Positions 9,307-18,128 are shown, numbered from the stretch's first letter. The stretch is 64,000 nt of DNA from JAJDIA01 sp031555735 (GCA_031555735.1 JAVBUE010000033.1:29644-93643); one strand, 5' to 3'. Program-made: numbers and translations. The notes: generated by a model not told the origin, from the letters alone.

Positions 9307-9732
9307 TTATCCCGCATTGTGTTTCGCCAATCGTTTGCGGAGAAAGGAAACGGCTTTGCTGATCTGTGATTCCACGGTGTTCTCAGAGAGGTCGAGCACC
9401 AGGGCGATCTCTTTGTTCGACATGAATTTCCGTCGATCCATGCTTTCGTGCCGTCGGCCAGCAGAATGCCGGTGGTGCGTCCTTTCTCTGCGGTCACCGT
9501 CACATCCGAAACAGCCAGGTGGCTCCGGGTGTATTTTCTCCCTGATCCGGTTGAATAGCTTTTGCCGGAGCTCCGGGTCAATGTATGCCGGCGCTTCCAG
9601 CCATTGATCGTCCGCCCAGGCTTCGAAACCTCCCCTGGCTTTAAACCAACTGATCAGGTCGAGCACTTCGGGCGGGGTAGCCTGGTCATTTAAAAATTTA
9701 TCAAATAAAGCTAAATATTCTTGCTTATCCAT
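9307..9732 (-). pseudogene. Scrambled relic of a FecR anti-sigma gene joined to the end of an ECF sigma gene
   Basis: Read on the minus strand, the first ~70 codons (MDKQEYLALFDKFLNDQATP and on) resemble the N-terminus of a FecR-type anti-sigma factor. The frame then shifts, and in the next frame 9509-9424 encodes the FecR core (VTVTAEKGRTTGILLADGT, then KAWIDG). At about 9435-9424 the reading returns to the first frame and continues as the last ~40 residues of an ECF sigma factor region 4 (KFMSNKEIALVLDLSENTVE, then the Q..KA...LRKRL helix). The FecR transmembrane part and most of the sigma gene are missing. A normal locus has sigma before anti-sigma, so this looks like two deletions in a former sigma/FecR region. 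Confidence 0.75.
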
Positions 9733-9786
9733 TTTGTACGGTGTCTATATCTGATCAGTAGGCAGTAATAACATCCGACAGATCCC

Positions 9787-9926
9787 TTACTGCCGGCATC
9801 CCGATAATTTAGTTGTTCCAGCCAGGTGGAATACATGTCCCACCCGGCTGGAACGTATGTCCCACCTTGCTGGAACAAGTGTCCCACCCGGGTGGAACAA
9901 CTAAATTATCGGGATACCGGCAGTAA
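9787..9926. repeat. Intergenic repeat array 1: 22-bp period inside a 34-bp inverted repeat
   Basis: Outer arms 9787-9820 and 9893-9926 are inverted copies matching at 33 of 34 positions (TTACTGCCGG..TCCCGATAAT and so on). Between them the word TGGAA recurs at 9827, 9849, 9871 and 9893, exactly 22 bp apart, each of the first three followed by TGTCCCACC. It lies between the creD stop and the FecR/sigma relic. The outer arms could fold into a long hairpin and may end creD-region or relic transcripts. The units are contiguous, so this is not a CRISPR array. Confidence 0.9.
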
Positions 9927-9973
9927 AGGATACTAATCCATGCAATACATCTACCATAGGTTGTTATTTCCCC

Positions 9974-11299
9974 TTACTCATCCGCTTCTTCCTGCTTATA
10001 CCAATTCACCTTCCGGGAGAAGTACATGATGATGGCCAGGATAAGGAACAGGCCGATGCTTCCGACCAGAAGGGCGATGTCTTCCAGTTGTAACACCATA
10101 TACAGGAATGCGTAGAGCAGGCATAGCACAAAGGTGAGTACGCCGGTTTGCGTTTTGTCCCGGAAGATGCTTTGGGTGTAGGCGGTGACCAGTGCGATGG
10201 TGGCCATACTGGCTATCAGATAGGCCATCCCGAAATTCAGTTGCTCGGAGATGGAGAGCAGCAGGCTGTAGAACAGGATCAACGCGATACCGACCAACAG
10301 ATATTGGATGGGATGTATCCGTTTCTTTGTCAGCACCTCCACAAAGAAGAAGACAATAAAGGTGAGGGCGATGAACATGATGGCATATTTGGTCGAACGC
10401 ATATTCTGCTGGTAGTGATCGACGGTTTCCACCAGGCTGACGCCGAAAGAGGAGTCTGTGAAACTGTCCACCTGGTTGTCTATCCACATTTCCGGGATAT
10501 TGCGGTTGAATTTCAAGACGTCCCAGGTGGCGTGGAACCCCTGGTTGTCCAGCGTATGCTCGGGACTGAAGTTGCCGATATATCCCGGAGCCTTCCAATT
10601 GCCTGCTACCTCCACATGGGTGGTCTGCCCGATGGGAATGTAGCTGATGCTGCTGCTCCCGTTCAGGCTGAACCGGCAACGGAAGGGGAGGAGATGGGCG
10701 GATAGTTTCACTACGTCGCCGCCTAACGCAACCACCAGTTCCTTGCCTACATGCGCCTCCTGGCTTCCACTGGCTTCGGCTTCAAAGGATTTGTCGGCCA
10801 ACTCGAAAAGGATGGGACTGGTGATTCCGCGTAAATCAGAGAAACCCATGCGGATGTACGACTTGTCCCAATACACCGTCGCATGTTCCAGACTGGGGAG
10901 CTCTTTGAGGCTGAACTCGCCGGATAGCTCCTGCTCGCTCTTGTACAGGATGGTTTGGTAGATCCCGTAATGTCTTTCTTCGGGAAGCAGGGTGGCTCTC
11001 ACGTGCAGCATTTCCGGTGTGATATGCAGCACATGGTGCTCAACCACCGGTTTTTCATTGACTCCCGGATAAGTGACGGAATAGGGTACGCACAGGATCG
11101 GGGCGCAAAGGGTTTGCGCGAGGCTCCATTTGGCGTTGATCTTCTCGATGGTTTCCCTGCTTCTGTTTTGCCTTTCCAGGATGAGGTCCTGGATCATGAA
11201 ACCGGGAATCAGCAGGATGAGCGTCAGGAAGCCTACGATGATGGCTTTCAGGGTGATTGACTGCCCGAAGCTTCCGGTTATTTTACGTTTAGTGTCCAT
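9974..11299 (-). CDS. creD: CreD-family inner membrane protein
   Basis: 441-aa membrane protein of the CreD family, named for its link to envelope stress and beta-lactam tolerance in Gammaproteobacteria; its molecular activity is not established. Residues 20-40 form an N-terminal membrane helix (IIVGFLTLILLIPGFMIQDL). A large extracytoplasmic domain follows, then a cluster of about five or six C-terminal helices from about residue 305 (AIMFIALTFIVFFFVEVL). It starts 7 bp after the DUF2975 gene and is probably co-transcribed with it. Confidence 0.88.
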   Translation of the reverse strand: MDTKRKITGSFGQSITLKAIIVGFLTLILLIPGFMIQDLILERQNRSRETIEKINAKWSLAQTLCAPILCVPYSVTYPGVNEKPVVEHHVLHITPEMLHVRATLLPEERHYGIYQTILYKSEQELSGEFSLKELPSLEHATVYWDKSYIRMGFSDLRGITSPILFELADKSFEAEASGSQEAHVGKELVVALGGDVVKLSAHLLPFRCRFSLNGSSSISYIPIGQTTHVEVAGNWKAPGYIGNFSPEHTLDNQGFHATWDVLKFNRNIPEMWIDNQVDSFTDSSFGVSLVETVDHYQQNMRSTKYAIMFIALTFIVFFFVEVLTKKRIHPIQYLLVGIALILFYSLLLSISEQLNFGMAYLIASMATIALVTAYTQSIFRDKTQTGVLTFVLCLLYAFLYMVLQLEDIALLVGSIGLFLILAIIMYFSRKVNWYKQEEADE

Positions 11300-11306
11300 A
11301 CCCGGC

Positions 11307-11762
11307 TTACTTTTTCAATACCTGCTGTACGTTTTTCTCAAGCTTAGATGCCACGGTGGCAACTACCATGCAGATGAAGGTGGCCATGATGCACAAGGCA
11401 TAAAACCCCGCGGGATCGTCGTCCGGATGATGGTTCATGTTGATGTATAGTCCCGCTCCCACAATGAATAGGCATAACGCAAGCGCGCAATACCTGATAG
11501 CCTTCAACGCACCGGCGGCGTTCAGGGTGTATGCTTTATCCTCCCCGATGAGTCCAACGTATCTGAACGTCTTGTATAACCCGGCAAAAAAGGCGATGGA
11601 TGCCACATAACCATACAAAATGAGGGGATCTGCGTAAATGCTGAACAAATCCAGGTTGGCGGCTCTTCCCTCGGTTTGGGGAATCCAGATCATAAGGGCA
11701 AGTACTGCGATGCCGATCAGAACGATGACTGCCTGTAGCAGTGTTGCTGAAATCTTTTTCAT
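11307..11762 (-). CDS. DUF2975-type four-helix membrane protein
   Basis: 151-aa protein with four predicted transmembrane segments and short loops, matching the general pattern of DUF2975 membrane proteins. Members are often found beside small winged-helix regulators, as here. The function is unknown. A copy of the ACTTTG-N5-CAAAGT palindrome lies about 95 bp upstream, and creD follows after 7 bp, so the two likely form one regulated unit. Confidence 0.7.
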   Translation of the reverse strand: MKKISATLLQAVIVLIGIAVLALMIWIPQTEGRAANLDLFSIYADPLILYGYVASIAFFAGLYKTFRYVGLIGEDKAYTLNAAGALKAIRYCALALCLFIVGAGLYINMNHHPDDDPAGFYALCIMATFICMVVATVASKLEKNVQQVLKK

Positions 11763-11857
11763 ACGAATGAATTTTTAATTGATTTGTTTTTAACTGATTG
11801 CCTACTCTATACGGTTTTCGGCTTCCCCGTTTATGGTAATCTGTATTGTTATATTGA

Positions 11858-11880
11858 GAAAGTACTTTGATATTCAAAGT
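11858..11880. promoter_or_regulatory. Operator-like palindrome upstream of DUF2975-creD
   Basis: Contains ACTTTG-N5-CAAAGT (11864-11880), overlapped by the palindrome AAAGTACTTT (11859-11868). The arms are identical to those of the site at 12801-12823; only the 5-bp centres differ. It sits 17 bp beyond the stop of the winged-helix gene and upstream of DUF2975-creD. It is inferred to be a binding site of that regulator. Confidence 0.6.
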
Positions 11881-11897
11881 GAAAACTCCAAAAAAAA

Positions 11898-12188
11898 TTA
11901 ACTGAGCAAGGATTCCAACGCGTCCAGATGCGCTTTGAACTGCTTCCGGCCTTCCTCCGTGATGGCATATTGGGTATTGGGCTTGCGCCCGATGAACTGC
12001 TTGCACGACTGGATGTATCCAATGCCTTCAAGCGCCTTCAGGTGACTGGCGAGGTTGCCGTCGGTCAGGTCCATCAGGCTTTTCATCGTATTGAAGTCGG
12101 CCGATTCATTCACGGAAAGAATGGACATGATACCCAACCGGATCCGGCTGTCGAAAGCCTTGTTTAATTTGGCAATGATATTCGTCAT
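11898..12188 (-). CDS. Small winged-helix transcriptional regulator
   Basis: 96-aa, single-domain winged-helix DNA-binding protein of the type that controls membrane-protein operons in Bacteroidetes (HTH_34-like). The recognition region SLMDLTDGNLASHLKALEGIGY is seen as SLMDLTDGNLASHLK then ALEGIGYIQ; the wing is RKPNTQYAITEEGRKQF. The start overlaps the stop of the membrane-protein gene by 4 bp. Two identical-armed palindromes flank this operon, which suggests autoregulation; the ligand is unknown. Confidence 0.85.
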   Translation of the reverse strand: MTNIIAKLNKAFDSRIRLGIMSILSVNESADFNTMKSLMDLTDGNLASHLKALEGIGYIQSCKQFIGRKPNTQYAITEEGRKQFKAHLDALESLLS

Positions 12189-12793
12189 TCTTTCTTCAGA
12201 TCATATTTCTTATACATGATATAACCGTACAGGATATGGCAAACACCAAAGCCCAGCGTCCAGCATAAAATCCCGCCTTGCTCAAACAACGCCGCCAGGA
12301 TTCCCAGCCCGATTTCAATGAGCCCCAGGTAGTGGATTTCTTCAAAGGTGTATTTGGACACATTGACCAATGCCAGTCCGTAAAAGAGGAGCGTGCCCGC
12401 GATCACCAGACGCAGATTCCCTTCGAGAAAAAGGATGAGACAGAACACACCTCCGGCTGCCAACGGGATGGCGAGGTTGTAAAGGGTACGTACGGTGAGT
12501 TGATTGAACAGGCTCTGATGCAGCCTTTTGGCTTTCCTCCAGGAAAAATAAACGGCGAAAGCAATAGACAGGCACAATACGGCGATCGCGCCTGTCAACA
12601 GTGGGATGAAGTCTTCCGAAGGGTTGTAGCCGGTCATCGAAAAATCCGGCAGTACATAGAAAAAGGCAAATGCCGCGCCTGCAATGGCTGTTAGTCCCGC
12701 CAATATGCCGGAGAAGCCGCTTAATGAGATGAACTTGGTAGATTTCTCCATCATCTCGCGTATCGCTCTGATATCTTCCAATTGTTTTTCCAT
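12185..12793 (-). CDS. Multi-pass membrane protein coupled to the winged-helix regulator
   Basis: 202 aa from the chosen start MEKQLEDIRAIREMMEKSTK. An in-frame extension to 12847 exists, but the operator-like palindrome 8 bp upstream of 12793 argues for the shorter form. A cytoplasmic N-terminal helix is followed by about six transmembrane segments (LSGFSGILAGLTAIAGAAFA and others). The family is unassigned by eye. Its overlap with the regulator gene suggests it works with it, perhaps as sensor or target. Confidence 0.75.
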   Translation of the reverse strand: MEKQLEDIRAIREMMEKSTKFISLSGFSGILAGLTAIAGAAFAFFYVLPDFSMTGYNPSEDFIPLLTGAIAVLCLSIAFAVYFSWRKAKRLHQSLFNQLTVRTLYNLAIPLAAGGVFCLILFLEGNLRLVIAGTLLFYGLALVNVSKYTFEEIHYLGLIEIGLGILAALFEQGGILCWTLGFGVCHILYGYIMYKKYDLKKE

Positions 12794-12800
12794 GATTGTT

Positions 12801-12823
12801 GAAAGTACTTTGAAATGCAAAGT
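12801..12823. promoter_or_regulatory. Operator-like palindrome directly before the regulator operon
   Basis: ACTTTG-N5-CAAAGT at 12807-12823, again overlapped by AAAGTACTTT. The nearer edge is only 8 bp from the start codon at 12793, so binding would block transcription or the ribosome site of the operon. The arms match the copy at 11858-11880 exactly. Confidence 0.6.
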
Positions 12824-12899
12824 TACGGGCGATATCCGGATCAACAACTGTTTGTCCGTTTATTTTCCGGGATTTATGTACTTTTAACAATCCGACCGA

Positions 12900-14780
12900 T
12901 TATTGCGGATATACCCGTTGTGTCCGATAATCGACAGCCCTGTTGTTCAGTTCTTTACTTGTTTGTATGACGCTTTCATTGATGGCTTTTACTTTGTCGA
13001 ATTCCATCTTCTCCACCTGGCGGTCGTAGGTTACCAGGCCGTTCACTTCATGTTCCACATCGGTGGTTTGCGTATAGATGGCACAACTTACTCCCCGGTA
13101 AACCATCATTTGTTCTACCTCGGTGAGCAGTTTCACATACGTGTCCGAAAGGATTTCCCGGTTTACCAATATCTCATACGCGTTGTTGCGGACCGGCCAC
13201 ATGTGTCCACGTACGTATAGCCCTTTGCCGCCGAATTCGCCAATGGACGCGGCACGGGCTTCTTCAGGTTGCGGGGTGTTTTTGTCGTTGATGGGACCAT
13301 AATTGTGGAGGTCGGTAAAATCGCCGTTGCCCGGATCACCACAGGCAGGACGGTAGCCCGGCGCATAGTTGTAGCCTGAGTTTCCGTTTACCAGCCTGGA
13401 GGGATCATGCGCTTTCGTCCATCCGGTGATCGCTTTCACGTCAAACGCTCCCCAATTCTCGTTGAAGGGAACCCAGGCAACAATGGACGGAACGCTAACC
13501 AATTGATCCATGATCTCCTGCCATTCTTTCCTGAACTGAGCGCGTACAGCTACGGAGTCCGTCCCGTCCGGCTCCCATATATTGGGCATGTCCTGCCATA
13601 CCAGCAGTCCCAGGCGATCGCAATGGTAGTACCATCGCATAGGCTCCACCTTTATATGTTTGCGGATTACATTGAATCCGGTGCGTTTAGCCAGTTCGAT
13701 ATCATAGAGAAGCGCTTCTTCAGTGGGAGCGGTAAAAACACCGTCAGGCCAGTACCCCTGGTCCAGCAATCCCAATTGAAGCACAAACTCTCCATTCAAC
13801 AGGGTGCGGGTGATGCCATCCACCTTTCCCAGTGAAACGGAACGCATGCCGAAATAACTGCTTACCTGATCGGTCACGTGGCCTTTGCTGTCTGTGAGTT
13901 GGAGTTGTAAGCCGTAGAGGAACGGATCATCGGGCGACCATCGTTTGGGATTAGGTATGGGCAGGTAGAACTTCGTGCCCGTACCTCCTACCGCTTTAGC
14001 CACCTCGCGATTACCGTCGAGGGCTGTGGCGGATACCTTCAACTTATTTCCAATAGCGGTTATTTCTATTTCCAGGCGATTGTTGGGAAGGTCCGGCAGG
14101 AGCCTGATGGCAGAGATGTGTTCTTTTTCCACCGGCTCTATCCATACGCTTTGCCAGATCCCGGAAGAGAACGTATAATCGCCTTTGGGTCCGTTTTTCC
14201 CGGAAGCGGCTTTTCCGTCGTTCGGATCCCACGCTCCGACAATAAGCGTATTCTCTCCCGGTTGGAGGTAGTCACTTATATCGAAACTGAAACTGGAGTA
14301 ACCTCCTGTATGGGATCCTGCCTTCTTGTTATTGATGAACACGGAGCATATCCGATCTACTGCACCGAAGTGGAGCAGGATTCTTTTGCCTTTCCAGTCG
14401 TCGGGGATTCGGATGGTCCGCCGGTACCACAGATTGGTTTCTCCATCCCGCCCGATCCCGGAGAGTTCGGATTCGGGAGCGAAGGGAACGCGTATTTTCT
14501 CCGCATCGGACGTGAACACGGGAGGGGTCGTGGCCGTGGCGGGATTGGCCAGCTTGTTTCCTCCCAGGTAGTCCCAGGTGCCATTGAGTGTCATCCACTG
14601 GGTACGTACCAGTTGCGGACGGGGATATTCGGGCAAAGGAATTGCTTCCTGGCTGGCCTTTATGGTCCAGGGGGTTGGGAGCGTGAACGGGGTGGCCTGT
14701 TGTGCGTTGGCCGGATAGAAGACGGCAAACAGCAAACACGCAGCCAGTATAACGGTAGAGCGTTTGTTCATGATATTCAT
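12900..14780 (-). CDS. Secreted glycoside hydrolase family 2 protein
   Basis: 626-aa GH2-type glycosidase (beta-galactosidase/beta-glucuronidase superfamily). It has a signal peptide ending near VFYPANAQQ, a jelly-roll sugar-binding domain (about 50-220), an Ig-like domain (about 220-320) and a TIM barrel (from about 325). The catalytic acid/base is expected at Glu441 in VPFNENWGAFD and the nucleophile at Glu515 in SIGEFGGKG. The substrate cannot be read from the sequence. It starts 21 bp after the M81 peptidase gene and is probably co-transcribed with it. Confidence 0.85.
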   Translation of the reverse strand: MNIMNKRSTVILAACLLFAVFYPANAQQATPFTLPTPWTIKASQEAIPLPEYPRPQLVRTQWMTLNGTWDYLGGNKLANPATATTPPVFTSDAEKIRVPFAPESELSGIGRDGETNLWYRRTIRIPDDWKGKRILLHFGAVDRICSVFINNKKAGSHTGGYSSFSFDISDYLQPGENTLIVGAWDPNDGKAASGKNGPKGDYTFSSGIWQSVWIEPVEKEHISAIRLLPDLPNNRLEIEITAIGNKLKVSATALDGNREVAKAVGGTGTKFYLPIPNPKRWSPDDPFLYGLQLQLTDSKGHVTDQVSSYFGMRSVSLGKVDGITRTLLNGEFVLQLGLLDQGYWPDGVFTAPTEEALLYDIELAKRTGFNVIRKHIKVEPMRWYYHCDRLGLLVWQDMPNIWEPDGTDSVAVRAQFRKEWQEIMDQLVSVPSIVAWVPFNENWGAFDVKAITGWTKAHDPSRLVNGNSGYNYAPGYRPACGDPGNGDFTDLHNYGPINDKNTPQPEEARAASIGEFGGKGLYVRGHMWPVRNNAYEILVNREILSDTYVKLLTEVEQMMVYRGVSCAIYTQTTDVEHEVNGLVTYDRQVEKMEFDKVKAINESVIQTSKELNNRAVDYRTQRVYPQ

Positions 14781-14801
14781 TATAAATATGTAGGTTGTAT
14801 G

Positions 14802-16367
14802 TTACCTGCCGTACAGGTGTTTGGCGGAAGGCACAAAAATCACGTTCAATTCCGGATCGGGCATGTCCGGGTCTAATGGGAACATCGGCCTGATAATATG
14901 CTTGTAAGGAAGGCTCTTGAAGTCCTGATCCACCCCGCCGCGTGTCTGAGCCATCACCCAGTCGGCCTGCATATTGTACCATTGGTTAACGAGGTAACCC
15001 TGTTTCACCATGACGATATCCATTTTGCTCGGATCTATCCCTGTTCCTGCCAGGTTAGGGGTGGGAGAAGAGGTGCCGACTACCACATACACGCTTCCTG
15101 TCTGGATAATGGCGATGTTGGGCCTTCTGTAGGGGGACGACTGGCCGGCGCTAGCCTGATCCTGCTCCGGACTGACATAGATTACCTTGCCTGATAACCG
15201 GATGGGAGGTTCGTATGAATTGTCCGTCATGGCACCAACAAATGCTTCGGCATGACCTCCTACACCTGCTTTGCGCGCTGCTTCCACCATTTCGCTTCCC
15301 GGAATGGAACAATAAAGCAGGCTTTTGCCCGAAGGTGATTGTAACTCCGGACGTTTCAACACCCGGGCTAATGTCCATGTCACCTCGCCTGATCCGCCAC
15401 CACCGGGATTATCTCCCATATCGCTGATGAAGAAGGGTTTCTTTTTACTTGCGATGGCCAAGTCGAGGCATTTTTCCAGCGGATAGCCGGGCGCTTCCAA
15501 ACAGAATTGGCGCCGGACATCCCAGAATCGCTGGGCGAGTTTCTTCGCACTGGTTTCCACTTGCGCCTTGTCATCTCCTACCACCATAACAACACCTTGG
15601 TTGCGCCGGTCGTCGCCCCATACATATCCGATCCAGATACCTGCATCCAGTACGCCGGGCAATGCCTCCACTTCGGGAACGATGGCATAGAGCGATTTGG
15701 CGGGTTCAACACGGGTACTCGACCATTCGCCCGAGAGCAAAACCGGAACAGCTACCCATGCCTTATAGGCGGGACGTCCCTTGCCGGAGGAGAGGCGGTC
15801 CAGCAGGTTCACCACACCGCGGCGATGCGATTCCCGGGCGTCGTCGTGCGGCGCTTTGCGGAAGGTGGTGATCAGGTCGGAGTTGAGGGCTACCAGCCAG
15901 GAGGCATTGCCGTGGAGGTCCATCGTCGTGGTAACGAGTGCGTCGTTCCCGATTATTCCGCGGACTTTTTCCATAAATTCGCCTTCCGGATCATCAATGC
16001 CCTCCACGCTGCAGGCGCCATGGTTGTAAAACCAAAACGCGTCGTACGGCATGTTTCTCCGGATGATATCCAGCGCGTTGCTGACAAACGCTTCGTATGA
16101 TTCACGGGTGACCGGGCCACGACCGCCGCCACCGCCCATTAAAGAAGGAAGCCAAACGGCGGCCTGCCCCATGGCGGAGTCTGGACTGAGATAGTCCGGC
16201 AATGCGAGTGGACGCTGGGCCATGGATTGCCTGTTAGGCATAAATACACTGTTTTCAATCTGAATACCGGCAATACCGATACGCGGTTTTTTTTGCTGGG
16301 CAACGGCATCGTTACCAAACAATACTGCCAATAGGCAGAGGGCGGGGAAAAGGAGTCGCTTCTTCAT
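14802..16367 (-). CDS. Secreted M81 (MlrC-like) metallopeptidase
   Basis: 521-aa protein of the M81 family, whose known member MlrC hydrolyses linearised microcystin. A signal peptide is visible (MKKRLLFPALCLLAVLFG..AVAQ). Likely metal ligands are Asp150 and His152 in DLHGN and His174 in APHDDARESH; a glycine-rich NPGGGGSGEVTWTLAR loop follows. The natural substrate in gut Bacteroidales is unknown. It is first gene of a two-gene unit with the GH2 protein. Confidence 0.85.
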   Translation of the reverse strand: MKKRLLFPALCLLAVLFGNDAVAQQKKPRIGIAGIQIENSVFMPNRQSMAQRPLALPDYLSPDSAMGQAAVWLPSLMGGGGGRGPVTRESYEAFVSNALDIIRRNMPYDAFWFYNHGACSVEGIDDPEGEFMEKVRGIIGNDALVTTTMDLHGNASWLVALNSDLITTFRKAPHDDARESHRRGVVNLLDRLSSGKGRPAYKAWVAVPVLLSGEWSSTRVEPAKSLYAIVPEVEALPGVLDAGIWIGYVWGDDRRNQGVVMVVGDDKAQVETSAKKLAQRFWDVRRQFCLEAPGYPLEKCLDLAIASKKKPFFISDMGDNPGGGGSGEVTWTLARVLKRPELQSPSGKSLLYCSIPGSEMVEAARKAGVGGHAEAFVGAMTDNSYEPPIRLSGKVIYVSPEQDQASAGQSSPYRRPNIAIIQTGSVYVVVGTSSPTPNLAGTGIDPSKMDIVMVKQGYLVNQWYNMQADWVMAQTRGGVDQDFKSLPYKHIIRPMFPLDPDMPDPELNVIFVPSAKHLYGR

Positions 16368-16473
16368 ATTTTTTTGGATATAATTTGTCGTCTGTACACA
16401 CGTGATTTTCTACGGATTGTCTGCGAATGTTCGTGGCAACCTACCGGAACAAACGTATTTTTTACCGTTTTTG

Positions 16474-16506
16474 CAAATCTAATTATTAAATTTTAATCCG
16501 GACAAT
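16474..16506 (-). promoter_or_regulatory. Candidate promoter of the M81-GH2 operon
   Basis: On the minus strand, TAGATTTG at 16481-16474 fits the -7 consensus TAnnTTTG. ATTG at 16506-16503 lies 21 bp upstream, a three-of-four match to the -33 TTTG. It is oriented toward the M81 gene, about 107 bp away. Confidence 0.5.
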
Positions 16507-17185
16507 TTCTTAACCATAAACTTTGTACCCCTTTATATTAAGGGTGGGTGATGTGCTATTTTATTGCCTGATCCTTTTCTGAATACGGGGTTTTTGCTAC
16601 TTGTACATGAAAGAGGGAGATGTGATTGTGTCTCTTAATAACCGATTTTGTATATTAAATTAATAAGCTGAAAATATGAGTATGTTTATATTTGTTCTAA
16701 TTTCAATTAAATTGTATTAATAATAATTGTGGTATGTGAATAAGTGGTGTGTGTATATTGTTTTGTATTGTGTTTGTGGGTTCGTTTTCTCTTCTATTTT
16801 TGTTAACTGTTTGTGTGTTATTTTTAGTTGATTGAATTATCGATTGTAGATGTGTGATGGGTTTGGTTTCTCTCTCTATCCTTTTGTTTGCATGCATCCT
16901 GTGGTGAACGGATACTGATTTTTAGTTTTGAAATAAATGCTTTATGTTTGCGTTATAATGCGAACTGTATTCATTATAAAATAATTTTTTATATAATAAT
17001 GTGTAGAGCGTTGGTTTTTTAACCCCAATAAACAAAAAAGCATAGTGCTGTCTGGTTGTTTTTCTATGGCTTACTCTTGTAAATCTGACAAAAATACATA
17101 ATAATAGTTAAAAGTATAAATTGACGGCAGTATTATCTGGCAAAAATGTAGTCTTTATAATTCATATATCGAAAAAAATAACATT
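16507..17185. other. AT-rich intergenic stretch before the fimbrial regulator
   Basis: About 680 bp of clearly more AT-rich DNA than either side, with T- and TG-rich runs on the plus strand. One 64-codon frame exists on the minus strand (16703-16897), but its composition (Asn, Thr, Ile, Gln-rich) looks like translated low-complexity DNA. TATGTTTG at 16943-16950 (plus) fits a -7 box but has no -33 partner at usual spacing. No gene is supported here. Confidence 0.6.
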
Positions 17186-18046
17186 ATGTGTATGGAAAAA
17201 AACAAATTATTGTACGCGAATGAACATTTCTCATGCGGAAACTACAGTAACGGTGGGAATGGAGATGTTGAGATCCTGGAATATAGCGAAGGAGAGGTGA
17301 GGGATCGGCTGTTTACCGATAGTGAGGTGGGCTTCATCATCCGGGGTAAGGTGCAGATCAGTGTCAACGGGATCAAGGACTTTCCGGTAGGTGAAGAGCG
17401 CATCATCATCTCACCAATGGGTACACGGTTCAGGGTAGAGGCCATGGAACCTACGACGGTACTGATTTTTCACCTGAAATACACGATGCAACTCTGTGAG
17501 GCGTTTCGGTATGACAGCCTTGTGTATGAACAGGTGCCCAATATTGATACCGAGATCAAGACGCTCGGTTTCAATCCACCCATGCGGCGATTTGTGGACG
17601 ACCTGATGGATCGGTATAACGATGGCCTGAAATGTATGCATTACCTGGAGATCAAGTTGACGGAGTTTTTCTTCCTGTTGAGGGCCTATTACACGAAAGA
17701 AGAACTGGCTGCTTTCTTTTACAGGCTGATGACAAGTGATCTGGCTTTCCGGGAGTTGATCCTGCAGAATCATACCAAAGTCAAATCGATTAAGGAACTG
17801 GCCGATCTGGCGCATTATTCCGAAGCAGGGTTCCATAAGCGCTTCAAGAAGGTGTTCGGTGAATCGCCTTCGGATTGGCTCAACCGGGAAAAAGCGAACA
17901 TGCTTCGCAGAGAACTCATTCAGTCGCAGATCCCCCTGAAAATCATCAGTGACCAGTTTGATTTTTCATCTGTGTCCCATCTGAATAAATTCTGCAAGAA
18001 ACACTTCAAAGCCACCCCATTACAGATACGGCATGGTAAAAATTGA
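17186..18046 (+). CDS. AraC-family transcriptional regulator at the fimbrial locus
   Basis: 286-aa regulator with an N-terminal cupin-like sensing domain and a C-terminal AraC HTH pair (about residues 192-286). The first helix-turn-helix is at KSIKELADLAHYSEAGFHKR, and the second includes ISDQFDFSSVSHLNKFCKKH. ATG17186 or ATG17192 could be the start. It lies immediately upstream of and in line with the fimbrillin gene, so it is the likely controller of fimbrial expression. That role is inferred from position. Confidence 0.9.
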   Translation: MCMEKNKLLYANEHFSCGNYSNGGNGDVEILEYSEGEVRDRLFTDSEVGFIIRGKVQISVNGIKDFPVGEERIIISPMGTRFRVEAMEPTTVLIFHLKYTMQLCEAFRYDSLVYEQVPNIDTEIKTLGFNPPMRRFVDDLMDRYNDGLKCMHYLEIKLTEFFFLLRAYYTKEELAAFFYRLMTSDLAFRELILQNHTKVKSIKELADLAHYSEAGFHKRFKKVFGESPSDWLNREKANMLRRELIQSQIPLKIISDQFDFSSVSHLNKFCKKHFKATPLQIRHGKN

Positions 18047-18120
18047 TAAAAAAAGAGGTGTTTACCGAATTGTGTAATAACTGTCATGCAATGTAGAAAG
18101 CAGATTGCCGGGACGCCAAA

Positions 18121-18128
18121 TATCTTTG
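18121..18128 (+). promoter_or_regulatory. Candidate -7 box of the fimbrillin gene
   Basis: TATCTTTG, an exact match to TAnnTTTG, 75 bp upstream of the fimbrillin start. No TTTG lies at the usual -33 spacing. A promoter with a weak -33 element fits control by the neighbouring AraC-type activator. Confidence 0.5.

Noticed and set aside
16703..16897. 64-codon minus-strand frame in the AT-rich gap
   Set aside because: Low-complexity composition (Asn, Thr, Ile, Gln), no ribosome site and no recognisable domain.
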